From Rossellomorea sp. AcN35-11 (GTDB lineage: Bacteria > Bacillota > Bacilli > Bacillales > Bacillaceae_B): DNA of 64,000 bases. This document shows positions 8,268 to 17,703 of the stretch, in pieces. The stretch is from positions 434,001 through 498,000 of the forward strand of contig CP128836.1 in assembly GCA_030388825.1 (NCBI GenBank), in the 5' to 3' direction. A model generated the notes under the pieces. The model had not been told where the DNA came from. It saw only the letters and a program-made list of their open reading frames with translations, and ran no database searches. The translations under genes were made by a program, and so were the position numbers. Positions within the stretch are counted from its first letter, which is position 1; every line of letters begins with the position of its first letter.

Positions 8268-8562
8268 ATGAAGTACAAGAAACAAGTATCAAAAGTCTTC
8301 GATACTAGAATCAGATACCCTTGTTATAAGAATTATACGATTATTATTTTTTGCACTCATCATCGGTTTTTTAATCTATATATACGTTTTATATGAGGCG
8401 GATAAAATAAGCACGATCTTAAAAGGTGCTGCAGAATCAACTAGCTCAGGTTTAGCAATCGCCTGGTCAACAATTATCAAACATCCTGTACCCGCCATCC
8501 TAATAATTCTGAACAATGCACTTTTTATCTATATTGGTTATGCCATAGGGAAAAGAAGATGA
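8268..8562 (+). pseudogene. Small two-helix membrane protein, frameshifted
   Basis: The ATG at 8268 follows GGAAGGAG. The frame from it stops after 42 codons, but another frame encodes a convincing continuation: RIIRLLFFALIIGFLIYIY, a soluble segment, then AILIILNNALFIYIGYAIG and a basic end. Removing one A from the AAAA run near 8293-8296 joins both parts into a 97-residue protein with two transmembrane helices. Function unknown. Confidence 0.6.
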
Positions 8563-8619
8563 CAAAACCAGACATAGAAAAAAATATTTTTTATGGTAAA
8601 TATTTATATTAATTCTAGC

Positions 8620-8653
8620 GCCCGCTCTGAATCCCCGTCAGTAGCGGGTTTTT
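8620..8653 (+). terminator. Intrinsic terminator
   Basis: CCCGCT/AGCGGG hairpin followed by TTTTT, 60 bases after the small membrane protein gene. Confidence 0.75.
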
Positions 8654-8768
8654 GGCGTTTTAGCATCTTAAAAAATACATAAAATAAAAAATCGCCTACA
8701 ATATACATCCATTTTTACAGACGATAAAATGGTCATGCTAATAAAAAAATTAGACAGATGATACATAG

Positions 8769-9781
<1,013 letters not shown>

Positions 9782-9789
9782 AAACAAAA

Positions 9790-9825
9790 CCCGCTTTGAA
9801 CTAACAACTCAAAGCGGGATTAAGT
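9790..9825 (+). terminator. Probable terminator
   Basis: A perfect CCCGCTTTGA/TCAAAGCGGG hairpin sits 9 bases after the mreB-like stop. The downstream T run is short and interrupted. Confidence 0.65.
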
Positions 9826-9842
9826 GTTTTTAAGGAGAGTAT

Positions 9843-9924
9843 TCTCACCCCGTCATTTAATAAATATCCTGTAGGTAAAAATAACTTCATAAAATCAATA
9901 TTTCATACAGGAATTGGGGTGAGA
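9843..9924. repeat. Long inverted repeat upstream of sigI
   Basis: TCTCACCCC (9843) and GGGGTGAGA (9916-9924) pair perfectly, and an inner TCCTGTA/TACAGGA pair extends the structure. The loop contains AACTTCATAAAAT, a 13-mer that recurs at 33965, 36195 and 37226. No gene lies between 9781 and 10103, so this may be a regulatory leader or protein-binding site for the sigI operon. Confidence 0.55.
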
Positions 9925-10103
9925 CACTTTCTTTAGACCTAAATTCACTTCATTAGCAACAGTTTGTCTTGAAAGTACCAATCAATAAGTCATAGAATAA
10001 AGGGTATTGTTCTCAAAGAGAAAATTTGTCGTAAAAATATTCAAAAAAACAGACTGAAAATTTTAGATAATACGAACTATATAATAGCAAGGGGTAAAGA
10101 GAA

Positions 10104-10841
10104 ATGCTAAAAACCTTTAGACAAAAACATAAAGATAACCCCTCAGTTCAAGAGATTGTTGAAAAAATACAAAAAGGTGACACCAGACTCAGGAATGATT
10201 TCATTAGGGACTACCAGCCATTTATAGCTAGTACGACTTCCGAGGTCTGTAAACGTCATATAGAGATTGGTAAAGATGATGAATTTAGTGTGGCTTTGGA
10301 GGCTTTCAATAATTCTATCGATAAATTTGAGCCAACTAAAAATTCTTCATTCTTAAACTTCGCCAAATTGATCATGAAACGAAAAGTCATTGATTATATA
10401 AGAATGAATACCAAACACAAGGATGACACTTCGCTAGATTATCAACAGGGAGCAACTGAGACATTAGAGAACTCTGCAGAGATCTCCATTTCTATGCAAC
10501 ATTATGACGCTGAGTTAGAAGAACGATATAGAAGTGAAGAAATCATTGAATTCCAAAAAACACTCACTTCTTACAAGCTATCTTTTTCTGAACTTGCGTC
10601 GGTATCACCTAAGCATAGAGATTCAAAAAAGAACATGGCATTACTAGCGAAATCGATTTGCGCTAATGCCCCCTTAAAACAAAAAGTTATAGAAAAAGGA
10701 AAGTTACCTATGAAGGAACTAGAAACCGTCACTGATTTAAGCAGAAAGACGATTGAACGTAATAGGAAATACCTTATCTCCTTAATCCTACTATTAGATG
10801 GAGATTTCCCATATATACAACGTTATTTAAACTTACAGTAA
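10104..10841 (+). CDS. sigI: RNA polymerase sigma factor SigI
   Basis: This 245-residue protein resembles SigI of Bacillus. The N-terminal sigma-2-like region contains LRNDFIRDYQPFIASTTSEVCKR and the conserved DEFSVALEAFNNSIDKFEP. The -10 binding helix is SFLNFAKLIMKRKVIDYIR, and the C-terminal helical domain (about 160-245) includes a helix-turn-helix-like ELETVTDLSRKTIERNRKYL. SigI directs heat- or cell-wall-related regulons and is held inactive by RsgI. It is followed 15 bases later by rsgI. A TATAAT at about 10079 lies upstream; no clear SigI-type promoter is visible. Confidence 0.9.
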   Translation: MLKTFRQKHKDNPSVQEIVEKIQKGDTRLRNDFIRDYQPFIASTTSEVCKRHIEIGKDDEFSVALEAFNNSIDKFEPTKNSSFLNFAKLIMKRKVIDYIRMNTKHKDDTSLDYQQGATETLENSAEISISMQHYDAELEERYRSEEIIEFQKTLTSYKLSFSELASVSPKHRDSKKNMALLAKSICANAPLKQKVIEKGKLPMKELETVTDLSRKTIERNRKYLISLILLLDGDFPYIQRYLNLQ

Positions 10842-10856
10842 AGGAGGGATGGATGT

Positions 10857-12446
10857 ATGAACAAAGGAATTGTAGTAGAAAAAAGAAAGAATCATATTAT
10901 CGTTTTATCCAAAGATATAGGATATGTGAAAGCTAAAAAAGTAGAATGTAATATCGGACAGGAAATTCAATATCAATTATATAAATCATTTGTTATTCCA
11001 AAATCTTATTCTAGTGCTATTGCTATGGTAGCAGCCTTTATTTTAGTATTTAACTTTATTATATCCCCGCAGGAGAGTGAGGCTGTTGGGTATGTATCGG
11101 TTGACCTTAACCCTAGCCTGGAGTTAGAACTAAATGGAGACGGGAAAGTTATTAAGATCCACACATTTAACAAAGAAGCCGAGATTGTTTTGAGTGATTT
11201 GAATAACTGGGAAAACAAAAAATTTGAAAAGGTATTCGATTGGATCCTAGAGGTGGCCAAAGAAAAAGGGTACCTGGAAGGAAATAGAGAAATATTAATT
11301 ACGACAGCGTGGGAAGAAGAAGACAAAGACGGTGATGGGATTGATAAAATAGAACTTGAAATAAATAAATCCACATCAAACGCAGAGAAGTTGTTAAACG
11401 TAGCGGTTACATCTGTCAATATCCCTAAAATGGCCAGGCAAGATGCTGTAAAAGAAGGGGTATCAGCTGGGAAATACATACTGACCCAGAAAAGCGCTAA
11501 CAAGAAAAAGATCATTACAATAAAAGATGTAAAAGAAAGATCAGTTTCGGATATTATAAGAGAAATCGGAGAGCTAGACAGTTACTTAGGCTCGGAAATC
11601 TCAGATAAAGAGTATACAGCTCTCAAGGAATCTCACAGGAAAAGAATAGAACGGGCTCTTGTATACGAAGAACCAAAACCAAGTTCAGAACCCGAATCAA
11701 AAATAGCCAAAAAGGAAAAACCTAAAGAAAATGGGAAGCCTGAACCAGCAATTAAACAGAAGGAACAAACCACCCCTCCCAAGACTCAACCACTGAAGAA
11801 GGAGTCTGATGTAAAGCAAGAACCCAAACCAAAGCAAAAACCATTAGCAGACAAAGTAAAAGAAGTTGAAATAAAGAAACCGGTCAACGTGAAAGAAGAG
11901 CTTAAAGATATTGACCTAATAGAAGTTAAGCCTGTAGAAAACTCAAACAAAGAAGAACAGGTTGAAGAAGAGGCACCTCCAATTAAGGAAGAAGAAAAAC
12001 CTTTCACTAAAGAGGAACCAATAAAGGAAGACAAGCAAGAGGCCGTGGACGAGAACGCTTCGAAACCTGAAGAAGAACAACCTTCAGAAAATGTTTTAGT
12101 GATAAACCTATTCGGTCATGAGGTTCGTATTGATCTTGATGCAAACATCTTTGAACAACTTAGGTACGAGATCATACACATATTAGATGATATTGATTTC
12201 GAAAGAATTATAGAGGAAATCGAAGATGTTAAAAACGGGTGGTTATTATCAACATTTGATGTTCAATTCACAGATGAGCAAACAGACAACAAAAGTCCTG
12301 AAGTTGATGTGACTGAACCTTTGTTAGAAAACGTAGAGGGACTTCCAAAGAAAATAGAAAAGAAGGAAGAATTGCAAAACACAGAGGATCCAAACGAAGA
12401 GCAATCCCAGAGCGATTCTCTAATAGAAATTAACATTACCTTTTAA
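10857..12446 (+). CDS. rsgI: Anti-sigma-I factor RsgI
   Basis: This 529-residue membrane protein pairs with SigI. Residues 1-50 form the cytoplasmic RsgI N-terminal domain (KGIVVEKRKNHIIVLSKDIGY), residues about 53-70 one transmembrane helix, then the conserved periplasmic domain beginning VGYVSVDLNPSLELELN. The Asn-Pro at about 85-86 is the autoproteolysis site known in this family. Beyond about residue 260 the protein is a long Glu/Lys/Pro-rich disordered stretch followed by VLVINLFGHEVRIDLDANIF. No carbohydrate-binding domain of the clostridial type is seen. The extracellular tail probably reports a wall or envelope signal. An AAAGGAGGGATGG ribosome site supports the start. Confidence 0.9.
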   Translation: MNKGIVVEKRKNHIIVLSKDIGYVKAKKVECNIGQEIQYQLYKSFVIPKSYSSAIAMVAAFILVFNFIISPQESEAVGYVSVDLNPSLELELNGDGKVIKIHTFNKEAEIVLSDLNNWENKKFEKVFDWILEVAKEKGYLEGNREILITTAWEEEDKDGDGIDKIELEINKSTSNAEKLLNVAVTSVNIPKMARQDAVKEGVSAGKYILTQKSANKKKIITIKDVKERSVSDIIREIGELDSYLGSEISDKEYTALKESHRKRIERALVYEEPKPSSEPESKIAKKEKPKENGKPEPAIKQKEQTTPPKTQPLKKESDVKQEPKPKQKPLADKVKEVEIKKPVNVKEELKDIDLIEVKPVENSNKEEQVEEEAPPIKEEEKPFTKEEPIKEDKQEAVDENASKPEEEQPSENVLVINLFGHEVRIDLDANIFEQLRYEIIHILDDIDFERIIEEIEDVKNGWLLSTFDVQFTDEQTDNKSPEVDVTEPLLENVEGLPKKIEKKEELQNTEDPNEEQSQSDSLIEINITF

Positions 12447-12473
12447 CGCCGCGTTATGTGGCGTTATTTTTTT
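12444..12473 (+). terminator. Intrinsic terminator overlapping the rsgI stop
   Basis: TAACGCC/GGCGTTA with eight T residues. The first arm contains the stop codon TAA. Confidence 0.9.
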
Positions 12474-12485
12474 TACCCATTAAAG

Positions 12486-12530
12486 AACCCACACATTCAA
12501 GTCGAATGTGCGGGTTTTAAAGGAGAGATT
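12486..12530 (+). repeat. Hairpin plus ribosome-site module with no gene
   Basis: AACCCACACATTC pairs with GAATGTGCGGGTT. AAAGGAGAGA follows directly, but the next ATG (12541) opens only a two-codon frame. This is one of several hairpin/AAAGGAGAGA modules in the window. Confidence 0.5.
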
Positions 12531-12588
12531 ATTATAAGAATGTCTTAGCTTCAGGTAAGGCGCAAGAAATGAAAAGGCCTCACAAAAA

Positions 12589-13417
12589 TCACCTCAAGTT
12601 TCTAATTGCCTTCTTTTCTATCTTATCAAGAATTTCAGAGTAATAGAGCTGTTTTTCTTCGGATAGAACCGAGAGATATTCAGATATGTGGACTAACTCT
12701 GTTTTAGGAGTAATCATTCTCCTATGGGCGCGCCCACTACTTCTACGCAGATAAATAATGGTTAATTTATCAATATGAGGTTCATACTTTTCTATTGTCT
12801 CAGAATTAAAAACAGTATGTTCACTCAACTTAGCATCGATCCAATGAGTCTGATCAATAATAAAATCAGGTTCACACCCTTTAATACCACAAGCATATTT
12901 CGTGAATTCGATTTTAGATTCCTCCAGAATAACTCCTACCAAATCTTCGAATTGTCTTCCAAGTTCAGAGAAGACCAATACTTGTGGCTTTCGTCGTGGT
13001 TTCCAAGCAGCATACTTTCGAACTTTATGATAGGCCCTAAAGAAATGCTCTGGTGACTTAAAGTACTTCGTCATGTAATCAAGTATAAGAGGGTGGAGTT
13101 GCAACAGATCTTCATCAGACACTTTTTCTCCGAGTTTATCCTTTTTCTCTATAAGAGCAAAAACCATATCAGGGACAGTGATGTTATTAAGCCCAGCATT
13201 CTCTAATACTCGCTGCATAATGTAATGACGGCCATTCAATTCTAACCATCCACGATTAAATTGAATGAAATCCGGGAGCTCCACAAACAACGGCCGATAA
13301 CTTCACTGCGTCATCAAGAGGCATCCTATTGACTTCATCGAGTGTCATGTACAATTCTTTAACGTTGATCCCAATATAGGGGTTATCTTTTACTAGTTCA
13401 TGCGTAGCATTTTTCAT
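12589..13417 (-). pseudogene. PD-(D/E)XK-fold nuclease-like protein, frameshifted near the N-terminus
   Basis: The main frame (about 233 residues) contains a restriction-endonuclease-like core: Glu in GRQFEDLVGVILEE, then EPDFIIDQTHWIDAKLSEH, which gives the PD...D-x-K metal-binding signature. A helical N-terminal domain precedes it. Upstream, an ATG at 13417 after GGGAGGAAG begins MKNATHELVKDNPYIGIN and runs for about 44 codons before breaking near 13285, where the main frame (FVELPDFIQFNRGW) takes over. One indel joins them to about 275 residues. Role unknown; mobile-element, repair or defence nuclease is possible. Confidence 0.65.
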
Positions 13418-13597
13418 GTTATCTTCCTCCCAAAAAGAATTCTAACACCTTCAGGTGAAGGGGGCTATAACTAGGAAGGAAAATGATTAGTCGCTTAAAG
13501 TTACCATCTGCAGTAGTAGGGGATATACTATATATGAAAAATCATTATTAATAGATGCTTTATTTAACTAAATCTCACACTTTCAGGGGGATAAAAC

Positions 13598-14299
13598 ATG
13601 ACTTTAGAATCGTTTATATGGATGGGCATATTCAGTTTGCCATTATCTTTTTTATCCTTATGGCTCTTAGCGAATAAAGAATATATACCAGGAGTCGCTG
13701 TATTTATTACAGTTCTACCTTTAGGGTACATACCTTTATTCCCAGAACTACTTCAATCGGACACTAGTAAAGTCATATTTATATTTATTATGATACTGGT
13801 AATAATGATTGGTTTCTATTTAGAAATTAGTAAAATATATCAGCCAATGAATCAAAGTATGATAGAACTAGCCATTAAATTGGCCAGTGAATACCACTTG
13901 GGCCAAGTTGACAAAGGAGGCAACCCATACATCCTTCATCCACTTGCAGTAATGAATCGAGTAGGAAAGAGCGAAGAAAAGGTTGTGGCCGTTCTACATG
14001 ACATTCTAGAGGATACAACAATGACAGTAACAGAGCTCCTTAAACACTTTCCACGTGAAATTGTTGAAGCTGTCGAGGCGCTAACAAGAAGGCCAGAAGA
14101 AACGTACCGTGAATTCATTTTAAGGGTAAAGGAAAACACTTTAGCTAGAGTGGTTAAAATTGCAGATATGGAAGAAAACATGGACCTAAGCAGAATCCCA
14201 AATCCCACCCAAGTAGATTATGAACGTGTAGAAAATCGATATAAGAAATTTATCGTTTTGTTAAAAGAGGAAGAAGGATTTATTAGAGAAGAACCTTAA
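13598..14299 (+). CDS. Membrane-anchored HD-domain protein
   Basis: This is a 233-residue protein. Residues 1-80 hold about three hydrophobic helices. The rest is an HD hydrolase domain of the type found in RelA/SpoT N-termini and nucleotide phosphohydrolases: LASEYH..Q.DKGGNPYILHPLAV (first His), VAVLHDILEDT (HD pair) and ARVVKIADMEENMDL (distal Asp). A stand-alone small HD enzyme would lack the membrane part, so this is an unusual fusion. It may hydrolyse a nucleotide such as (p)ppGpp at the membrane; no synthetase domain is present. Two small genes follow closely and may be co-transcribed. Confidence 0.75.
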   Translation: MTLESFIWMGIFSLPLSFLSLWLLANKEYIPGVAVFITVLPLGYIPLFPELLQSDTSKVIFIFIMILVIMIGFYLEISKIYQPMNQSMIELAIKLASEYHLGQVDKGGNPYILHPLAVMNRVGKSEEKVVAVLHDILEDTTMTVTELLKHFPREIVEAVEALTRRPEETYREFILRVKENTLARVVKIADMEENMDLSRIPNPTQVDYERVENRYKKFIVLLKEEEGFIREEP

Positions 14300-14317
14300 A
14301 AAAGGCAGGGGACCAAT

Positions 14318-14608
14318 ATGGCTTTCGCTTTAACAGTTGATAAAAGGACTTCAGTAGTTGATTCGGGGATCCACACTAATCTCGAATGTTTTGCGATAGT
14401 AGAGAAAGTGATTAAGAACATGGAAAGTAGAGGGGAGTACATTTCCCTTAAACATCTGCTAAATAAGTTGGAGACAGAAAAAATATATCAAGTAAGAACG
14501 TTTACAGCTCCTCAATTAGAGTTCGTAGTTGAGGATGGAGTCTGTAAAATATTTGATCGAAAATCCAACGAAATTATAGACCTGAATGAAGGAGGGTTTA
14601 ATCAATGA
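14318..14608 (+). CDS. Hypothetical protein, 96 aa
   Basis: This small soluble protein has an N-terminal strand-rich part and a helix VEKVIKNMESRGEYISLKHL, ending in a strand-rich FVVEDGVCKIFDRKS. Not recognised. The ribosome site GGCAGGGG is acceptable. The last bases overlap the next start in an ATGA arrangement, so the two genes are translationally coupled. Confidence 0.65.
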   Translation: MAFALTVDKRTSVVDSGIHTNLECFAIVEKVIKNMESRGEYISLKHLLNKLETEKIYQVRTFTAPQLEFVVEDGVCKIFDRKSNEIIDLNEGGFNQ

Positions 14609-14805
14609 GGACATGGGTTGTTTGGTTTGAGGATTTAGGCACGGTTGACCATTTAGAATCACTAGGAATCTTAAGTCACAAACCGTTATTCATGAAGGAA
14701 TTGAAAATAGTTTTCATCAAGACAGATATGAAAGAAGAAGAGATTCTTAACATTAAAGGAATCACAGATTGCAGAGAGCCGAGTGTAGGGACCGTTCAAG
14801 TTTAA
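14605..14805 (+). CDS. Hypothetical protein, 66 aa
   Basis: It starts inside the previous stop (ATGA) behind GAAGGAGGG. The compact alpha/beta pattern WVVWFEDLGTVDHLESLGI...LKIVFIKTD...EILNIKGITDCREPSVGTVQV looks like a small ferredoxin-like fold, distantly reminiscent of peptidase-inhibitor propeptides, but no assignment is possible. Confidence 0.6.
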   Translation: MRTWVVWFEDLGTVDHLESLGILSHKPLFMKELKIVFIKTDMKEEEILNIKGITDCREPSVGTVQV

Positions 14806-14831
14806 AGGTAATACCAATAAACATAAATCAT

Positions 14832-14878
14832 CCCGCTCCAGGTTCCAATCCGGAGCGGGACAGTATATCAAAAGGAGA
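14832..14878 (+). repeat. Hairpin plus ribosome-site module
   Basis: CCCGCTCC and GGAGCGGG enclose AGGTTCCAAT. AAAAGGAGAGAG follows 12 bases later. The loop GGTTCC and the arms recur at 31614, 35059 and 36571. The frame after the ribosome site (TTG CAG CTT...) is only a few codons. It can also act as terminator for the genes before it. Confidence 0.6.
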
Positions 14879-14949
14879 GAGTTTGCAGCTTCTTACTGCT
14901 TGATTATTATCATAAAGCCTCAAAAGTTTATTCGCAAAAAACGAGATGG

Positions 14950-15207
14950 TTATTTTGCAAACATTCTCTTTAGATCTTCTCCAATAGTTCCAGCTGGCTT
15001 CTTGTGATACCCATTAAAGAAACCTTCCTTTTCTAGAGAGTCCTGATGCGTTTTCCATTTCCCTATAATCCCCTTACCCAATAGAAAGGCTAATTCTGTT
15101 TCACATCGTTCACAAGACGTTCTCTCCACATTGGTAAAACCATAAGTGATAGTTAGGCCTGTTCTCTTATGTCCGACAACTAAACATAACAATTTTTTAA
15201 GATTCAT
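14950..15207 (-). CDS. Small zinc-ribbon protein, 85 aa (prophage DUF1660-like)
   Basis: The start MNLKKLLCLVVGHK is supported by AAGGAGGTCCAT directly upstream. CLVVGHK and ERTSCERCETEL give the Cys-His plus C-x2-C pattern of small phage-type zinc proteins. The C-terminal part is basic. Function unknown. Confidence 0.65.
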   Translation of the reverse strand: MNLKKLLCLVVGHKRTGLTITYGFTNVERTSCERCETELAFLLGKGIIGKWKTHQDSLEKEGFFNGYHKKPAGTIGEDLKRMFAK

Positions 15208-15356
15208 ATGGACCTCCTTGATTAGTCTATAAGAAGTATACACACAACAGCTGCATTGAGGGAAGGGGAAGGGAGGGCGTATTTAGCGAAGTATAATACA
15301 AATAGAGAATACCAAGAACAAATACCTAGTCAATATCAAAGATGGAGGTTGATAAT

Positions 15357-15563
15357 ATGATTATATTAAATTGGTTGGGCCTGTTAGAACCCGCCAGTGT
15401 AGAAGCATCATTAATTTACGGATTCTTGATAAACTTATCTATAGTATTAATAGCAAGCATACTCTTAAGAGATGCTAAACCGTTATTAGAAGCAATATCC
15501 CCATTGATCATCCTCTTATTAGGTGTAAATTTAGTCCTTATAGGAATAGCATTCATCTTTTAG
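15357..15563 (+). CDS. Small membrane protein, 68 aa
   Basis: Start ATG 15357 follows GGAGGTTGATAAT. Two hydrophobic segments (LIYGFLINLSIVLIASILL and a second at the C-terminus) predict two membrane helices. First of a run of same-strand small membrane genes. Confidence 0.6.
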   Translation: MIILNWLGLLEPASVEASLIYGFLINLSIVLIASILLRDAKPLLEAISPLIILLLGVNLVLIGIAFIF

Positions 15564-15578
15564 AAGGGGGAAAAATAT

Positions 15579-15758
15579 ATGAAAAGTAGATTCTTGCTGG
15601 TGGTAGTATTATTATTTATTTTAAGTTCTGCTATGGTTAACAGTATAAATTCAATTAGTTACACATTTAAGTCCATTTTTTTCGTCATTGCATTGTCCGT
15701 TTTAATTATTATAGGACTAGTGAGTTTATATAAATTTAGAAAAATTAAACACATCTAA
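15579..15758 (+). CDS. Small membrane protein, 59 aa
   Basis: AAGGGGG precedes the ATG. MKSRFLLVVVLLFILSS and a second hydrophobic stretch give two membrane helices and a basic tail. Fifteen bases after the previous gene. Confidence 0.55.
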   Translation: MKSRFLLVVVLLFILSSAMVNSINSISYTFKSIFFVIALSVLIIIGLVSLYKFRKIKHI

Positions 15759-15789
15759 AGCTTTTGGTGAATACAAAAGGAGGGTTAAA

Positions 15790-16080
15790 ATGAAAAATAG
15801 TGAAATGATATCAAAAGATAACAAAGCAGTCACTTACATTAGAAGTATAATTCTTATTGGATTGACATTAATATCAGCGATGTTTTTCTTTGATGAAATT
15901 CCTACAAATGATTATATCGGTTGGTCGACACTCATTATATTTTGGATTTTCAACTATTTCTTTGATGTCATTGAGAATAAGAAAAACGGTGAAAAGAAGT
16001 CGCTAATTTTAAACTTTCTTCTCTTAGCTATTGGTTTAGGTCTATTAATTTGGCAATCTTTAAGTGTTTTGGACTTTTAA
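15790..16080 (+). CDS. Membrane protein, 96 aa
   Basis: AAAGGAGGG precedes the ATG. Three hydrophobic segments (IILIGLTLISAMFF; WSTLIIFWIFNYF; FLLLAIGLGLLIW) predict a small polytopic membrane protein. Not assigned. Confidence 0.65.
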   Translation: MKNSEMISKDNKAVTYIRSIILIGLTLISAMFFFDEIPTNDYIGWSTLIIFWIFNYFFDVIENKKNGEKKSLILNFLLLAIGLGLLIWQSLSVLDF

Positions 16081-16206
16081 TTTAAATCCATTAATTAACG
16101 TATAATTTGTTTGATGACCAAAACTATCAGCCTTATTGGATAAATATATTAAGATGAAGTAATGTCCCGCTAAGGGCTGGTTAACGGAACAAAAAGGGGG
16201 AGTAAT

Positions 16207-16371
16207 GTGTTTGCAAAGATATTAGCTTCTGCATTGATGTTGATTAACGTGATCATTATTGCATTTTTAGTAAAAAATGTTATTGTCACTTTAACTTTTT
16301 TGTTATTATCAGGTCTATCTATCTTTTATTTATTTTATGAGAAGGAAGAGAAAGATAATCTTAAACAGTAA
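16207..16371 (+). CDS. Small membrane protein, 54 aa
   Basis: GTG start behind AGGGGGAG. Two hydrophobic helices and a charged EKEEKDNLKQ tail. It lies between two cassette-type repeats. Confidence 0.5.
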   Translation: MFAKILASALMLINVIIIAFLVKNVIVTLTFLLLSGLSIFYLFYEKEEKDNLKQ

Positions 16372-16380
16372 ATCACTCTA

Positions 16381-16460
16381 TTCAACAAACGGGGGTTCGC
16401 TTAACAAGTAGCAACCTACCTTCAGTTAGGTCAGAAAACTATAGGAACCGGTTAACGGAG
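16381..16460 (+). repeat. Cassette-type intergenic repeat, copy A
   Basis: It contains TTCAACAAACGGGGG, an inner hairpin GGTTCGCTTAACAAGTAGCAACC, a second small hairpin ACCT/AGGT and the closing GGTTAACGGAG. The order matches the best copy at 20007-20078. Confidence 0.6.
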
Positions 16461-16520
16461 AAGGTTTATTACGTAATTATGATAAGGTAATATAAAAAGG
16501 CTTTATAAAGGGGAGATATT

Positions 16521-16643
16521 ATGTGGATTTTTGCACTACTAATTGTTGTAGGTGTGGGGACAATTGTAGGATTTTTGAAAGAACAGTCTAAACAGAATAA
16601 AAGAATTATTGAACTACTTGAAGAGATAAACCAAAACAAATAA
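16521..16643 (+). CDS. Small single-pass membrane protein, 40 aa
   Basis: AAAGGGGAG precedes ATG 16521. WIFALLIVVGVGTIVGF is one membrane helix, followed by a charged amphipathic helix. It occupies the space between two repeats, as one cassette would. Confidence 0.5.
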   Translation: MWIFALLIVVGVGTIVGFLKEQSKQNKRIIELLEEINQNK

Positions 16644-16647
16644 TTAA

Positions 16648-16720
16648 TCAGTTAAGCTGGACGATTGCTAAACAAGCAGCCACCCCTTGTTCAAGTAAAG
16701 GGCAGGATTGTTGAAAACTT
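16648..16720 (+). repeat. Cassette-type intergenic repeat, copy B
   Basis: GGACGATTGCTAAACAAGC, CAGCCACC, then CCCCTTGTTCAAGTAAAGGG and CAGGATTGTTGAA. The two inner hairpins align with the copy at 20007. Confidence 0.6.
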
Positions 16721-16734
16721 TGAGGGGGATTTGG

Positions 16735-16953
16735 ATGAGGAAGGAAAATAGGAATACACCTGCTAAAATGATTCTCTTTTGTGTTCTTTTAACCATTAGT
16801 GTGATAATTGAGAGCTTTTTAGTTATTAACTCACCTTTTTTATTTGTTAGAGTGTTGAACCTTATAGGAGTAATTGTCATATCACTAATTATAGGTGCAT
16901 TTATTAGAGAAATTTTTATTTTAAGGAATAGAGAGAACTCAGAACTAAAGTAA
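16735..16953 (+). CDS. Small membrane protein, 72 aa
   Basis: ATG 16735 follows TGAGGGGGATTTGG. Two hydrophobic segments (MILFCVLLTISVIIESFLV and LNLIGVIVISLIIGAFI). Not assigned. Confidence 0.6.
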   Translation: MRKENRNTPAKMILFCVLLTISVIIESFLVINSPFLFVRVLNLIGVIVISLIIGAFIREIFILRNRENSELK

Positions 16954-16959
16954 CACGAT

Positions 16960-17030
16960 CTTCAATTATAGGGGGCGTTACCCAAAGAAGAATTATCGCT
17001 TTTTTGTTGAAGTTTTGGATTAACGGGAGT
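16960..17030 (+). repeat. Cassette-type intergenic repeat, copy C
   Basis: CTTCAATTATAGGGGGCGTTA at the left, TGTTGAAG and GATTAACGGGAG at the right. The left end matches the copies at 20007 and 21940. Confidence 0.55.
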
Positions 17031-17052
17031 TTAATTCAAAAAGGAGGATGTA

Positions 17053-17556
17053 ATGAAAAAGGTTGTACTTATTGGTTCAGGTGGTTCAGGTAAATCTACA
17101 CTGGCAAGACAATTAGGGGAAAAGTTAAAAATAAAAGTTTACCATCTCGATGCTTTATTTTGGAAACCAAATTGGGTAGGAGTACCAAAGGATGAACAAA
17201 GAAAAGTTCAAAATAAATTAGTGAATAAAGAAGAATGGATTATCGATGGAAACTATGGTGGGACAATTGATATAAGACTTAATGCAGCAGATACAATAAT
17301 CTTTCTTGATATTCATAAAACAATTTGTGTTTACCGTGCTTTCAAAAGAATGATTCAATACCGAAATAAGACAAGATTAGATATGGGTGAAAGCTGCAAA
17401 GAAAGATTTGATTTAAACTTTTTAAAATGGATATGGAATTTTCCAAAAACTAAAAGACCAGACATATTAAAAAAGCTAGAACAATTATCACAAGATAAAC
17501 AAGTAATTATTTTAAAATCACCAAAAGAGGTTCAAAGGTTATTAGATAAAATTTAA
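17053..17556 (+). CDS. P-loop kinase-like protein (FlaR/topology modulation family)
   Basis: This 167-residue protein begins with a Walker A loop, GSGGSGKST, in an adenylate-kinase-like fold. YHLDALFWKPNWVG and EWIIDGNYGGTIDIRL are characteristic of proteins annotated as DNA topology modulation protein FlaR, small P-loop NTPases whose true substrate is unclear. The strong ribosome site AAAGGAGG supports the start. It sits as a single gene between two repeats, directly before the insertion sequence. Confidence 0.8.
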   Translation: MKKVVLIGSGGSGKSTLARQLGEKLKIKVYHLDALFWKPNWVGVPKDEQRKVQNKLVNKEEWIIDGNYGGTIDIRLNAADTIIFLDIHKTICVYRAFKRMIQYRNKTRLDMGESCKERFDLNFLKWIWNFPKTKRPDILKKLEQLSQDKQVIILKSPKEVQRLLDKI

Positions 17557-17568
17557 TGATTGTGCCTT

Positions 17569-17618
17569 ATTCAACTATCGGGCAGCATTCCTGTTATGAA
17601 GAAAAATGGGGTTTGAAC
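17569..17618 (+). repeat. Cassette-type intergenic repeat, copy D, adjacent to the IS
   Basis: TTATTCAACTATCGGGCAGC...AATGGGGTTTGAAC. Only this portion is visible before the insertion sequence, so the element probably inserted in or beside this repeat. Confidence 0.5.
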
Positions 17619-17703
17619 AAAAAAATAACCTCTTGGTATGATATGAGTGTCCAGAGCCGGCAAGCAAAACGGACGAAATCATATCTACCAGGAGGCCTTC
17701 ATA

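Noticed and set aside
9880..9895. loxP-like reading of ATAACTTCATAAAAT
   Set aside because: Only a short chance resemblance to loxP arms; no inverted second arm or Cre-type context.
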